Part shown: one piece after another, positions 1 to 8,277 of the stretch
Position numbering within the stretch: the first letter of the stretch is position 1
Layout of the letters: every line of letters begins with the position of its first letter
Origin: Bacillota bacterium
GTDB taxonomy: Bacteria; Bacillota; Clostridia; Christensenellales; Aristaeellaceae
Direction of reading: 5' to 3'
DNA: 64,000 nucleotides
Assembly (NCBI GenBank): GCA_023421395.1
Contig: JAEZTL010000028.1
Location: 13,178-77,177 of the forward strand
The notes under the pieces: model-generated
What the model was told of the DNA's origin: nothing
Database searches by the model: none
What the model saw: only the letters and a program-made list of their open reading frames with translations
Program-made: the position numbers and the translations under genes

Positions 1-1323
1 CAGGATGCCGTCCCCCGGGGCGGTCGCGCGGCAGGCCGCGTCCCCCTCCCGGAGTACGAAGGGCACGTCTCTTCCGGTTTTGTTGAGCACCACCGCCACC
101 CGCTCCCCACCGGGGTTCAGAAACGCGGTCATCTCCAGATCCTGCGTATAGCGGGAAAAGCCGATGCGTACCGCGCCGGGCTCGATGAAGCGGCTGAAAT
201 GGCCGATGTAGTAATACGGCAGCGTGTAGACGGCCTTTTGGTTCTCCCAGTCGCAGACCACGACCGCCTCGCAGAGGTTGTTCACATGGTTCGGCCCGCC
301 CGACGGGTCGAACGCCAGGCTCCAGTGGATGAAGGCGTCCACGCCGCCGTTCAAATCGCCGATGATCTCCCGGGCATACATGCGGGCGGAGCGCAGCGGA
401 TCGTGGGCGCCGTACTTGCTCAGCTCCACGCAGCCCTCGCTGAACACCAGATGCTTATCCGGGTAGAGCCGCCTGAGCATGTCCAGCGCCTCGAAATGAT
501 CGCCGCTGTACCAGTGCACTGCCACGCCCGAGACCAGCGCGCGCATTTCATCGTCCGAAAGCACCGCCTGCGCCCGCTCCACGGCCCGCTCCTTGTTGTG
601 GTCCCAGATGAGGATCTGGATCGCCTCTAGCCCCTGCCTCGAAAACTCCGGCGCGAGAAAATTCCGGATGAACTCCCGCTCCTCTTCCGCGGTGTAGACG
701 CAGGAATCCCAGGTCTGCACGGCCTTGGGCTCATTCTGAAGGCTCATCATCGAAAAACGGATGCCCCGGGCCTCATACTCCCGGACGTATCGCGCGATGT
801 ATTTCGCCCACAGCGCGCGGTATTCCGGCTTCAGCTTGCCGCCATGGTTCTTCTCGCCGTTGGTCTTCATGAAGGGCGGCGGACTCCAGGGCGAGATCAT
901 CAGGGAAAGCGGCCGGGCGGCAATCTGCTGCGCGGCCTTCACCGCGGGGATCACGTACATCTCGTCCCGGGCAAGCGAAAAGGTTTTAAGATCAGGGTCG
1001 CCGGGATCGTCCATCGCGGAATAGTTGCCGAGCGCGGCGTCGGCGCTGTCCAGGTGCAGCCGTCCATGGGTGTAGCGGAGGCCGTCCTCGCCGTAGTAGG
1101 CGTTCAGGATCTCCCGGGCCACCTTCTCCCCCGCCATCTTCAGGCAGTAACAGGCAGCCTCCGTGAAGGTGCCGCCGAAGCCGCGGAATGCCTGATAACG
1201 GATGTCCGGGTGCAGGTTGACCACCTGGTTTTCCACTTCGCCGTCGGTTACAAAGGGCAGCGCGCGCCCGGTCTGGACGGGCGCGCCGTTTTTCCATGTC
1301 GTTTCGAGGACCTTCAGTTCCAT
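1..1323 (-). CDS. GH30-family glycoside hydrolase, C-terminus cut by window edge
   Basis: The frame is open from ATG 1323 (GGGGAGGA ribosome-binding site) to base 1, giving 441 residues with no stop, so the C-terminal end lies outside the window. The sequence reads as a clan A TIM barrel of family GH30: FRGFGGTFTEAA near residue 46, SPWSPPPFMKT near 144, the acid/base glutamate in SLQNEP (E198), and the nucleophile glutamate in VFSEG (E296). The family cleaves beta-glucosidic, beta-1,6-glucan or xylan-type bonds; the substrate cannot be told from sequence. No signal peptide is visible, so it probably acts in the cytoplasm on imported oligosaccharides. It is the last visible gene of the operon that starts at 7053, 16 bases after the YesN gene. 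Confidence 0.88.
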   Translation of the reverse strand, partial: MELKVLETTWKNGAPVQTGRALPFVTDGEVENQVVNLHPDIRYQAFRGFGGTFTEAACYCLKMAGEKVAREILNAYYGEDGLRYTHGRLHLDSADAALGNYSAMDDPGDPDLKTFSLARDEMYVIPAVKAAQQIAARPLSLMISPWSPPPFMKTNGEKNHGGKLKPEYRALWAKYIARYVREYEARGIRFSMMSLQNEPKAVQTWDSCVYTAEEEREFIRNFLAPEFSRQGLEAIQILIWDHNKERAVERAQAVLSDDEMRALVSGVAVHWYSGDHFEALDMLRRLYPDKHLVFSEGCVELSKYGAHDPLRSARMYAREIIGDLNGGVDAFIHWSLAFDPSGGPNHVNNLCEAVVVCDWENQKAVYTLPYYYIGHFSRFIEPGAVRIGFSRYTQDLEMTAFLNPGGERVAVVLNKTGRDVPFVLREGDAACRATAPGDGIL

Positions 1324-1339
1324 CGGTCTTTCCTCCCCG

Positions 1340-2101
1340 CTAGGGCTTTTCACGACCCGCCATTTTGCGTTTGTATTCCGAAGGGCTCATGCCCACCATT
1401 TTCTTGAACACGCTGGAAAAATACTTTTCATCCCGGAAGCCCACCTTGTAGGCGATCTCATAAGTGCGGATGCCGCCGTCCAGGCAGTAGTCGCAGGCGC
1501 GCTCGACGCGGATTTTGTTGAGCCGGTCCACGAACCGGGTGCCCAGCGTGCGGGTGAAGAGGGTCGACAGGTAGTTGGGCGAGAGGCCGATGGCCTCCGC
1601 CACCGTGGTCAGGCTGATGTTCTCCGGGTAGTGCCGCTCCATGTAGGCAACGGCTTTCAGAACCATCGCGTTTCCCTGGATTTCCCGCGCGTCCGGCCCT
1701 TCTCCGGCGTCCTCGGGATAAACCTGCCGCGCCAGATCCTCCAGCCGCTTCAGAATTTCCGACGCCCGTGCGGGCTTGAGCAGGTAATCCACCGCGCCCA
1801 GCCTGAGCGCCTGCTGGGCATAGGCGAATTCGCTGTAGCCGGACAGGATGACCGTGCGCGGGCACACGCCCGCCTGGACCGTCTCCCGCATCACGGCGAG
1901 CCCGTCCTTCACGGGCATCTGGATGTCCAGCAGCATGATCTGAGGGCGGTGCTGGAAGATCATATCGACGGCCGCCTGGCCGTTCACGGCGCAGAGAATC
2001 TCGTCAAAGCAGGCGCTGTTCGAGCGGATATGGTTGGAAATGCTGTCGCAGATCTTCTTTTCGTCCTCCGCAATGAGCAGTCGAATGCCCCCCGGGCCCA
2101 T
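1340..2101 (-). CDS. YesN-type response regulator, receiver plus AraC HTH
   Basis: This 253-residue protein has an N-terminal receiver (about residues 6-120; phospho-acceptor D59 in MLLDIQMP, Lys in YLLKPA) and a C-terminal AraC/XylS double helix-turn-helix (about 150-248, ending with the typical VGMSPSEYKRK). It probably binds DNA upstream of the sugar transport operon and activates it when phosphorylated by the adjacent kinase. An AAAGGGGG-type ribosome-binding site precedes ATG 2101, 19 bases after the kinase stop. Family assignment is secure; the target promoter (near 7109) is inferred from context. Confidence 0.92.
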   Translation of the reverse strand: MGPGGIRLLIAEDEKKICDSISNHIRSNSACFDEILCAVNGQAAVDMIFQHRPQIMLLDIQMPVKDGLAVMRETVQAGVCPRTVILSGYSEFAYAQQALRLGAVDYLLKPARASEILKRLEDLARQVYPEDAGEGPDAREIQGNAMVLKAVAYMERHYPENISLTTVAEAIGLSPNYLSTLFTRTLGTRFVDRLNKIRVERACDYCLDGGIRTYEIAYKVGFRDEKYFSSVFKKMVGMSPSEYKRKMAGREKP

Positions 2102-2120
2102 CGAATCGCCCCCTTTCCCG

Positions 2121-3932
2121 CTATGCGCCGCGCTGCGTAAGCGCAGGCACCTTCAGGATGATGGTGGTGCCCTTGCCGGGCGCGCTCTCAATGTTCAGTT
2201 CGCACCGGTTCCCGTACCGGAGCGCCATCCGCTCCTTGACATTTCGGATCGCGTAATGGCCGACGCGCGCCCTGGCATAACGCACGTCCTCCTCCCGGCA
2301 GAGGATCTCCTCCACCTGTTCGACCGTCATGCCTGCGCCGTTGTCCTCGATGGTGAAGACCAGATCGTCGCCCTCGCGCCGCCCCGCGACCCGGACAAAC
2401 CCCCATTCATCCCGGTTTTCCAGCCCGTGAACGATGGCATTCTCCACGAAGGGCTCCAATACCAGCTTTGTGATGATGAAGTGCCGGATCTCCTCGGGCA
2501 CGTCGATGACATAATCCAGTTTCCGGTCAAAGCGCATCTTCTGAATATGCAGGTAGTGGGAGACGATGGAAATCTCCTGCTGCACCTCGATCTCGCCCTC
2601 GCCGCTGGCGAGGGTCAGCCGGAAGAGTTCCGACAGCGACAACACATCCTCCGCCAGCTTTTCCTGGCCGCTGTCCAGCGCCTGCCAGTACAGCGAATCC
2701 AGCGCGTTGTACAGGAAGTGCGGGTTGATCTGCGCCTGCAGCGCGTTGAGCTCGCTCTCCTTTTCCCGGAGCACCATCACGTAGTTTTTGTCGATGAGCC
2801 CCTTCAGGTCCCGCACCATGCGGTTAAATGTCTCCGACAGCTCCGCGATCTCGTCCCGGCCGCTGACCGCGACCTCCTGGGTGAAATCGCCCTCCTTGAA
2901 GCGGTTCATCGAATGGTACAGCCGGTTCAGCGGCCGCGAAATCAGCCTCGAGGCCAGCCAGGACAGGAGCCACGTGGAGATGAGCAGCGCCACCGCCAAT
3001 AGGATCGGCACCTCGAGGCCGCTGCGGATCTGCTGGTTCCACAGCCGGACGGGACTCAGGTAGTAAATGGTCTCGTTGGCGTTGCCGTGGGAGGCGGTGA
3101 AAACGTAAAAATCCCCGGCCCGGAGGATGCTCTCCCCCGCCGGCAGCCCCGGCGGCCGCGTGGCGCGGATGTGGGCCAGCGCCTCCTCGTCGGCGTCGCC
3201 CACGCGGACAAATTCGTCCCCGTCGCCGTTCAGGATCACGATGGACTCGCCCTCGTGGAGCAGCGCGCCCCGTCCCAGCCGCTCGTACCAGGCCACGTCC
3301 ACGGTGATGGCGAGAAAGGCCAGCCGCCGCCGCTTTGCCAGGTCGAAGATCTCCCGGCAGATCAGGATCTTGTCGGAGCGGTTGTTTTCAAACAGGCCGC
3401 TTGCGCCCGCGCCCAGCCGCCCCCATACGATGTCGCCCTTGGCCTCGACGGCGGCGCCGTAGATGTCCAGGTTCCGGACGGCGGCGATGTCCTTCAGGTG
3501 TACGCTGGCATCCTTGCTGACGTAAAAGGGCGTCAGCCCGTTCTCCGGGTACAGGATGAGGGTGCGGATCTGGTCCTTAATGGCCAGGATGTCCTTGGCG
3601 AAGGCGATCTCCGTCTGATTGGCCCAGAAGAGCGGATCGCTTTCCGCGGCGTTTCCGGGGGACTCCAGGAGGCGGATGATTGAGTTGTTGACGCAGAAGT
3701 ACAGCGAAAGGTCGATCACGTCCCGCTCCATGTAGGACAGGTTGTCGTTCAGCGCGTCCACCGTGGCCTGATAGCGGCGGGTATTCTCGTCCATGATGTT
3801 GTGGACATTGCGGTAATAGATGAAAATTTCCGAAAAAATCAGCACGGGAAAGAGCACCAGGTAGATGCTCAGGATGATCTTGTGCCGGATGCGCAGCCCC
3901 GGGCGCTTTTTTCCCCGCTTTTTCCCGCTCAA
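2121..3932 (-). CDS. YesM-type sensor histidine kinase
   Basis: The 603-residue membrane kinase is taken to start at TTG 3932, which has GAAGGGG upstream and follows the permease stop by 5 bases; a much longer open frame upstream only shadows the permease gene. TM1 is at about 17-39, followed by an extracellular sensor region to about 305, TM2 at about 307-328, HAMP to about 381, and a His_kinase domain with the phospho-histidine in QINPHFLYN (H405). The HATPase domain contains the N box FVENAIVHG and the glycine-rich DNGAGM. It should sense an extracellular sugar, or the binding protein, and phosphorylate the downstream YesN-type regulator. The TTG start is a moderately supported choice. Confidence 0.9.
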   Translation of the reverse strand: MSGKKRGKKRPGLRIRHKIILSIYLVLFPVLIFSEIFIYYRNVHNIMDENTRRYQATVDALNDNLSYMERDVIDLSLYFCVNNSIIRLLESPGNAAESDPLFWANQTEIAFAKDILAIKDQIRTLILYPENGLTPFYVSKDASVHLKDIAAVRNLDIYGAAVEAKGDIVWGRLGAGASGLFENNRSDKILICREIFDLAKRRRLAFLAITVDVAWYERLGRGALLHEGESIVILNGDGDEFVRVGDADEEALAHIRATRPPGLPAGESILRAGDFYVFTASHGNANETIYYLSPVRLWNQQIRSGLEVPILLAVALLISTWLLSWLASRLISRPLNRLYHSMNRFKEGDFTQEVAVSGRDEIAELSETFNRMVRDLKGLIDKNYVMVLREKESELNALQAQINPHFLYNALDSLYWQALDSGQEKLAEDVLSLSELFRLTLASGEGEIEVQQEISIVSHYLHIQKMRFDRKLDYVIDVPEEIRHFIITKLVLEPFVENAIVHGLENRDEWGFVRVAGRREGDDLVFTIEDNGAGMTVEQVEEILCREEDVRYARARVGHYAIRNVKERMALRYGNRCELNIESAPGKGTTIILKVPALTQRGA

Positions 3933-3937
3933 AGAAG

Positions 3938-4807
3938 TTACCCCTTCACCGCGCCCATCGCGACGCCCTTGGTGATGTGCTTGTTCAGGATCACGTAGAT
4001 GACGACCGCCGGCAGCGCCGTCAGCGTCATCACCGCAAACTGCACCGCGTAGTTGGCCGAGTACTGCCCCTGAAATTCCAGGATGGAAAAAGGCAGCGTC
4101 TTCCATGCGGCGGTGCGAAGGTAGGTGGAGGCCATCATGAACTCGTTCCAGTTGTTGAGGTATGTCATGATGGCCACGGTGACCAGCGACGCCTTCAGCA
4201 TGGGCGTCACCACCGTGACGAGCATCCGGTAGATGCCGCAGCCGTCGATGACCGCGGCCTCCTCGATCTCCCTGGGCAGCGAATCCATGAAGCCGCTGGT
4301 CAGGAACACGCCCTGGGGCAGCGAGAAACCCACGTAGGGGATCAGCAGCGCCCACAGCGTATCGGTAACGCGCAGGCGGTCATAGATTACGTAGTTGGGC
4401 AGAAGCGTCGCGTGGATGGGGATCATCATGCCCAGAAGCAGGATGTTCCGCACCACCGGCGCGAGCCGCCACTTCATCCGCGTGACTGCGAAGGACGCCA
4501 TGATGGAGATCGCGATCACCAGCACCACCGCCAGCGTATTGGCCACGAGGCTGTTTTTAAAGTATAGCAAAAAGTGGCCGTCCACGAAAGCGTAGATGTA
4601 ATTATCAAACCTGAGCGCCGCGGGCCGGATCAGGATGCCGCCGGTGAACATCTCGTTGGAGGAGGCCAGCGAGTAGTTCATCATCCAGATCAGCGGAAAC
4701 AGCTGCACCAGCGCGAAAAGGATCAGGACCGCCAGCATCGCCGCCGTGCCCGCGCTCCATTGGATGCGCATGGCCCCGCCCGGCCTCGCCTTCTTCGCCG
4801 CGACCAT
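3938..4807 (-). CDS. Sugar ABC transporter permease, MalG/CUT1 type
   Basis: The 289-residue inner-membrane permease starts at ATG 4807, inside the stop of the preceding permease (TAATG), with AGGAGGGG just upstream. It has about six transmembrane segments and the cytoplasmic EAA loop (EEAAVIDGCGIYRM) that contacts the ATPase. It belongs to the CUT1 family that imports oligosaccharides. No ATPase gene is in the operon, so it probably uses a shared MsmX/UgpC-type ATPase encoded elsewhere. Translational coupling to the upstream permease is likely. Confidence 0.93.
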   Translation of the reverse strand: MVAAKKARPGGAMRIQWSAGTAAMLAVLILFALVQLFPLIWMMNYSLASSNEMFTGGILIRPAALRFDNYIYAFVDGHFLLYFKNSLVANTLAVVLVIAISIMASFAVTRMKWRLAPVVRNILLLGMMIPIHATLLPNYVIYDRLRVTDTLWALLIPYVGFSLPQGVFLTSGFMDSLPREIEEAAVIDGCGIYRMLVTVVTPMLKASLVTVAIMTYLNNWNEFMMASTYLRTAAWKTLPFSILEFQGQYSANYAVQFAVMTLTALPAVVIYVILNKHITKGVAMGAVKG

Positions 4808-5682
4808 TATGTCCCCTCCTTTTCGCGGAATGCCCGGTTCATCAGGAGCGTCGCCGCCAGGCACACGATCACGAAGATCACGCTGATGGCGTTGCCGTAG
4901 CCGTACCGGTAGGATTTAAACGCCTGCTTGTAGAGGTATGTGGCCATAAACTGGGTTTCGTTGCCCGGGCCTCCGTTTGTGAGCAGGTACACCGTCTCCA
5001 TCTGCTTGAGGGCCGCGATGATCGCCAGCGTCACGTTGACCATGATGACCGGCTTCATCAGCGGCAGCGTGATCCGCAGGAAGGAACGCCTTCCGTCGCA
5101 GCCGTCGATGGCGGCGGCCTCGTAGAGCACCGGGTCGATATTCTTGATGCCCGTGTAGTAGATCAGCATGCCCCAGCCGAAGCCGTGCCAGATCAGAACC
5201 ACCAAAAGCGACCAGATCGCGTTGCCCGTGCCCAGCCAGTTGAAGCTGCCCGCGCCACCCAGCGCCTTGGCGACGCTGTGCAGGAGCCCGAAATTCGGGT
5301 TGTAAACGTATTTCCACAAATAGGCGATCACCGCCACGGAGATCACGTTGGGAATGAAGTACACGCAGCGGAAAAATCCTTCCGCCCTGCCCGCAAGCCG
5401 GTCCAGGATCGCGGCGGTCATGATGGCCAGCGGGTGCTGCAGCAGGATGAACCCCGCCGCCAGCAGGAGCGAATTCCGAAGCGACAGCCAGAACAACTTG
5501 TCGCCCATCAGTTCGCGGTAATTTGCCAGCCCGACGAAGGCGGCCTTTCCGAGCCCGGAGTAGTCCGTCAGCGCGTAATAGCCAGACAGGAGGATCGGGA
5601 ACAGGATCGCCATCAGGAATGCCGCGAGGCCCGGCAGCACCAGCGACAGGATCACCCATTTGCTCCGGTAGAGCTTTGCCAT
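4807..5682 (-). CDS. Sugar ABC transporter permease, MalF/CUT1 type
   Basis: The 291-residue permease starts at ATG 5682, preceded by GAAGGGAG. It has six predicted transmembrane helices and the EAA motif EAAAIDGCDGRRSF. With the next gene it forms the heterodimeric membrane channel of a CUT1 importer. A strong 11-bp hairpin separates it from the binding-protein gene. The substrate is unknown; the operon's glycosidase and the facing GH105 gene suggest a plant-polysaccharide oligosaccharide. Confidence 0.93.
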   Translation of the reverse strand: MAKLYRSKWVILSLVLPGLAAFLMAILFPILLSGYYALTDYSGLGKAAFVGLANYRELMGDKLFWLSLRNSLLLAAGFILLQHPLAIMTAAILDRLAGRAEGFFRCVYFIPNVISVAVIAYLWKYVYNPNFGLLHSVAKALGGAGSFNWLGTGNAIWSLLVVLIWHGFGWGMLIYYTGIKNIDPVLYEAAAIDGCDGRRSFLRITLPLMKPVIMVNVTLAIIAALKQMETVYLLTNGGPGNETQFMATYLYKQAFKSYRYGYGNAISVIFVIVCLAATLLMNRAFREKEGT

Positions 5683-5718
5683 ATGCGTTCTCCCTTCAAA
5701 AGGGTGGGGCCGTGACGG

Positions 5719-5756
5719 GGATGGCCGCCCTCCCCGCTGGGAAAAGGCGGCCATCC
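5719..5756 (-). other. Intercistronic hairpin after binding-protein gene
   Basis: An 11-bp perfect inverted repeat (5719-5729 with 5746-5756, sequence GGATGGCCGCC and its complement) sits between the binding-protein stop and the first permease start. There is no U-tract, so it is more likely an mRNA-stabilising or partial-termination element that favours binding-protein expression than a full terminator. Confidence 0.7.
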
Positions 5757-5772
5757 GTTCACCCGTTTTTCG

Positions 5773-7053
5773 TTACTTGCCCGCCAGGCCGTCCAGGTAC
5801 TGCTGCGGCGTAACGGAGCCGATGGCCAGCTGCTGCACCAGGTCCTCGCTGCGGGTCTTGTACTCCGCGGTGCCCATATCGCCGGTGGGCGTGCCGCTGA
5901 GGGAGGTGGCGCCGTTCACGATGTCGATCCACTGGTTCTGAAGCGCGGTCTCATCGCCGGTCTTATAGGCGGCAAAGTTCTGCGCGGACATGCACACGCC
6001 GTACTGCCAGGCGAGCTTGTTCCAGCCCTCGGGGCGGAACATGAAGGCCAGCAGCTTCTTGGCTTCCTCGGAGGCCTTGCCAGCCGCGGACACGGCGTAG
6101 CCGCCGCCGTGCCAGGCCGCGATGTCCGTCACGGTGCCGACCGCGCCCGCCATCGGGGGCATGGCGAACACGCGGATGTTGCCGCGGATCTCGGCGGGAA
6201 TGTCCTGATTGGCCGCCATCGACATCTCCCAGCTGCCCATGTAGTACATGGCCGCCTGACCGCTGGTGAACATGTTCAGCGCGGTGCCGTAATCGGTGTT
6301 CTCAAAGCCTATCTGGAACAGGCCTTCCTTGGCGGAATTCCGGATCATCTCCGCACCCGCGAGGAAGGAGGGATCCGAGTAGTCACCGGTCTCGATGGCC
6401 TTGGCCACCATCTCCATCACGCCCGCACCGTGCAGCTTCGACAGCACGTCCGTGTAGAAGCAGTACAGCGGCCACTTGTCCTGCCCGTCCATCGCCACAG
6501 GCAGGATGCCCTTTTCGGTGATCTTCTTCGCCAGCTCCAGCAGTCCTTCGTAGGTGGCGGGCACGGTCCATCCATTGTCCTCAAAGAGCTTCTGGTTGTA
6601 GTAGAAGCCCATCACGTCGGTGTTGCGCGGCACGCCGTAGAGCTTGCCGTCGGCGGAGAAGCCGTCCAGCGAGCCGGGCAGGAAACCGAAGTCCTTGAAG
6701 TCGTCGGGATTCAGTTCCGCGAAGATGCCCGCCGCGATGGGCTCGGCAATGAAGCCGGGCTGGCCCCACACGCTGATCAGGTCCGGCATGTCGGTGCCGG
6801 CGGCGTAGGCCTTGAACTTGGTCTTGTACTCCTCGTCGTGCAGCGCCTCAACCTCGATGGTCACGTTGGGGTTGAGCTTCACGTATTCGTCCAGCAGCAT
6901 CTGCTCGATCATGCCCTGACCGCTTTTGCGGTCCGGGACGTTGGTGAAGACGCGGATGGTGACGTTCTCCGCCGCCAGCGCGGTGGACGCCGCGCCGATC
7001 AGAAGTGAAACAACGAGCGTAAGCGCCAGAAGCATCGCGAGAGTCTTCTTCAT
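5773..7053 (-). CDS. Extracellular solute-binding protein, family 1 (sugar)
   Basis: The 426-residue precursor has a Sec signal peptide (residues 1 to about 28, cleavage after ALAA) and no lipobox cysteine. The mature part fits the CUT1 oligosaccharide-binding family: an early ITIRVFTN-like strand (VTIRVFTNVPD), VSVWGQPGF-type segments and a final YLDGLAGK. It should deliver a sugar to the two permeases encoded downstream. ATG 7053 has GGAGGGGAACCC upstream. It is the first gene of the operon with the permeases, the YesM/YesN pair and the GH30 gene. Confidence 0.92.
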   Translation of the reverse strand: MKKTLAMLLALTLVVSLLIGAASTALAAENVTIRVFTNVPDRKSGQGMIEQMLLDEYVKLNPNVTIEVEALHDEEYKTKFKAYAAGTDMPDLISVWGQPGFIAEPIAAGIFAELNPDDFKDFGFLPGSLDGFSADGKLYGVPRNTDVMGFYYNQKLFEDNGWTVPATYEGLLELAKKITEKGILPVAMDGQDKWPLYCFYTDVLSKLHGAGVMEMVAKAIETGDYSDPSFLAGAEMIRNSAKEGLFQIGFENTDYGTALNMFTSGQAAMYYMGSWEMSMAANQDIPAEIRGNIRVFAMPPMAGAVGTVTDIAAWHGGGYAVSAAGKASEEAKKLLAFMFRPEGWNKLAWQYGVCMSAQNFAAYKTGDETALQNQWIDIVNGATSLSGTPTGDMGTAEYKTRSEDLVQQLAIGSVTPQQYLDGLAGK

Positions 7054-7108
7054 GGGTTCCCCTCCTCGTTCTCCTTGGGCCGGGTTGTCCCCCCGCCCTG
7101 ACGAGCCC

Positions 7109-7114
7109 AGTATA
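7109..7114 (-). promoter_or_regulatory. Candidate -10 box for the GH30/ABC operon
   Basis: TATACT on the minus strand lies about 55 bases upstream of ATG 7053. No recognisable -35 box is found 16-18 bases further upstream, which fits an activator-dependent promoter, presumably controlled by the operon's own YesN-type regulator. Confidence 0.5.
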
Positions 7115-7178
7115 GCACCGGTCCGGCGCGAGGGCCTACTCAGAATCTTACAAAATGGTCGAAAATATTATGCGCTTC

Positions 7179-7207
7179 TTGACATTTTCAACGCCTGATT
7201 CTAGAAT
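7179..7207 (+). promoter_or_regulatory. Sigma-A promoter for the GH105 gene
   Basis: A consensus -35 TTGACA (7179-7184), 17-base spacer and -10 TAGAAT (7202-7207) precede ATG 7252. This near-consensus promoter suggests that the GH105 gene is expressed without needing an activator, in contrast to the divergent ABC operon. Confidence 0.8.
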
Positions 7208-7251
7208 GATTACCGGATTTCAAGGCTTTTCCAGCCGAATGGGGAGAGTGC

Positions 7252-8277
7252 ATGTATACCAAAGCCGATCCGATCGGGCGCGCCGCCGGCGCGCTTTGGG
7301 CCATGCAGCGCCAGTCCTGGGAGCAGGGTGTGGCCATGCAGGCGTTTTTCGAACTGGGCGACGACGAGGCGGTAATCCGCCTGGCCTTCGAGGCGGCCAA
7401 CCGGATGCTTCCGGACGGGCGCGTGGCGATGGTCGGGGCGGCGGACGGCGTCACAGACCCCTGCGCGGCGGGCGAGGCGCTGGGTTACGCCGCCCGGCTG
7501 ACGGGCGATCCGGCGCTCGCCGCCGCTCATGCGGCGCTGGTTGACTGGGCGGTTTCCGGCGCGCCCCGGAGCCCCGAGGGCGGCGTATACCACCTGACCG
7601 ACGCCCGGCAGTTCTGGGCGGATTCGCTCTACATGCTGCCGCCCTTCCTGGCGAGCGCCGGGCATTTCCGGGAGGCGCTCGCGATCCTTGACGTCTACTG
7701 GAGCCGCCTCTACGACCCGGAGGCGCATCTCCTGGCCCACAAATGGGACGAAGGCGCCGCGCGGTTTGTTCGCGCGGCGCATTGGGGCGTTGGCAACGGC
7801 TGGACAGCGGCGGCGCTGGCCCGCCTGTACGATCTGGCGCCGCCGGAATTTCCGGAAGAGAAAGAATCCATCGCCGTCAGGGGCCGCGCGCTGGTGGAGG
7901 GGCTCATCCGGCGCCTGCGCCCGGACGGGCTGTTCCACGACGTGGTGGACGACCCCTCCACCTTCGTGGAGGTCAACCTGTCCCAGATGCTCGCCTACGC
8001 CGTCTTCCGGGGCATGGCCTCCGGCTGGCTCCCGGCGCTCTACCTTGAAAAAGCGGAGGCGATGATGGAAGCCGCCTCCGTTCGAGTGGACGCGTGGGGC
8101 TTCGTGCGCGGCGTGTGCGGCGCGCCGGGGTTTGATTCTCCCGGCATCGCGCCGGAAGGCCAGGCCTTCTTCCTGCTGATGCACGCGGCGGCGCGGAAGT
8201 ACGAGATCGGCAAATGGCGCCCCGCGCCCGCTAGGCCAGCACCTCCGCGCGGCTTCCGCCCTGGCGGTCCTTTTTGA
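7252..8277 (+). CDS. GH105 unsaturated glucuronyl/rhamnogalacturonyl hydrolase
   Basis: The 341-residue protein has the (alpha/alpha)6 barrel features of GH105/GH88: an N-terminal WAMQRQSWEQG segment and the hallmark DARQFWADSLYMLPP with the likely catalytic aspartate D124. GH105 enzymes remove the 4,5-unsaturated uronic acid from oligosaccharides made by pectin or other polysaccharide lyases. No signal peptide is seen, so it is probably cytoplasmic, and its product would feed the hexuronate genes at 16720-20617. The last 16 codons overlap the 3' end of sbcC on the other strand and give a Pro/Arg/Gly-rich tail that is not typical of the family. Confidence 0.85.
   Translation: MYTKADPIGRAAGALWAMQRQSWEQGVAMQAFFELGDDEAVIRLAFEAANRMLPDGRVAMVGAADGVTDPCAAGEALGYAARLTGDPALAAAHAALVDWAVSGAPRSPEGGVYHLTDARQFWADSLYMLPPFLASAGHFREALAILDVYWSRLYDPEAHLLAHKWDEGAARFVRAAHWGVGNGWTAAALARLYDLAPPEFPEEKESIAVRGRALVEGLIRRLRPDGLFHDVVDDPSTFVEVNLSQMLAYAVFRGMASGWLPALYLEKAEAMMEAASVRVDAWGFVRGVCGAPGFDSPGIAPEGQAFFLLMHAAARKYEIGKWRPAPARPAPPRGFRPGGPF

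Noticed and set aside
3933..4355. A longer N-terminus for the YesM-type kinase
   Set aside because: The open frame upstream of 3932 only shadows the permease gene and gives an Arg/Gly/His-rich sequence without hydrophobic segments.
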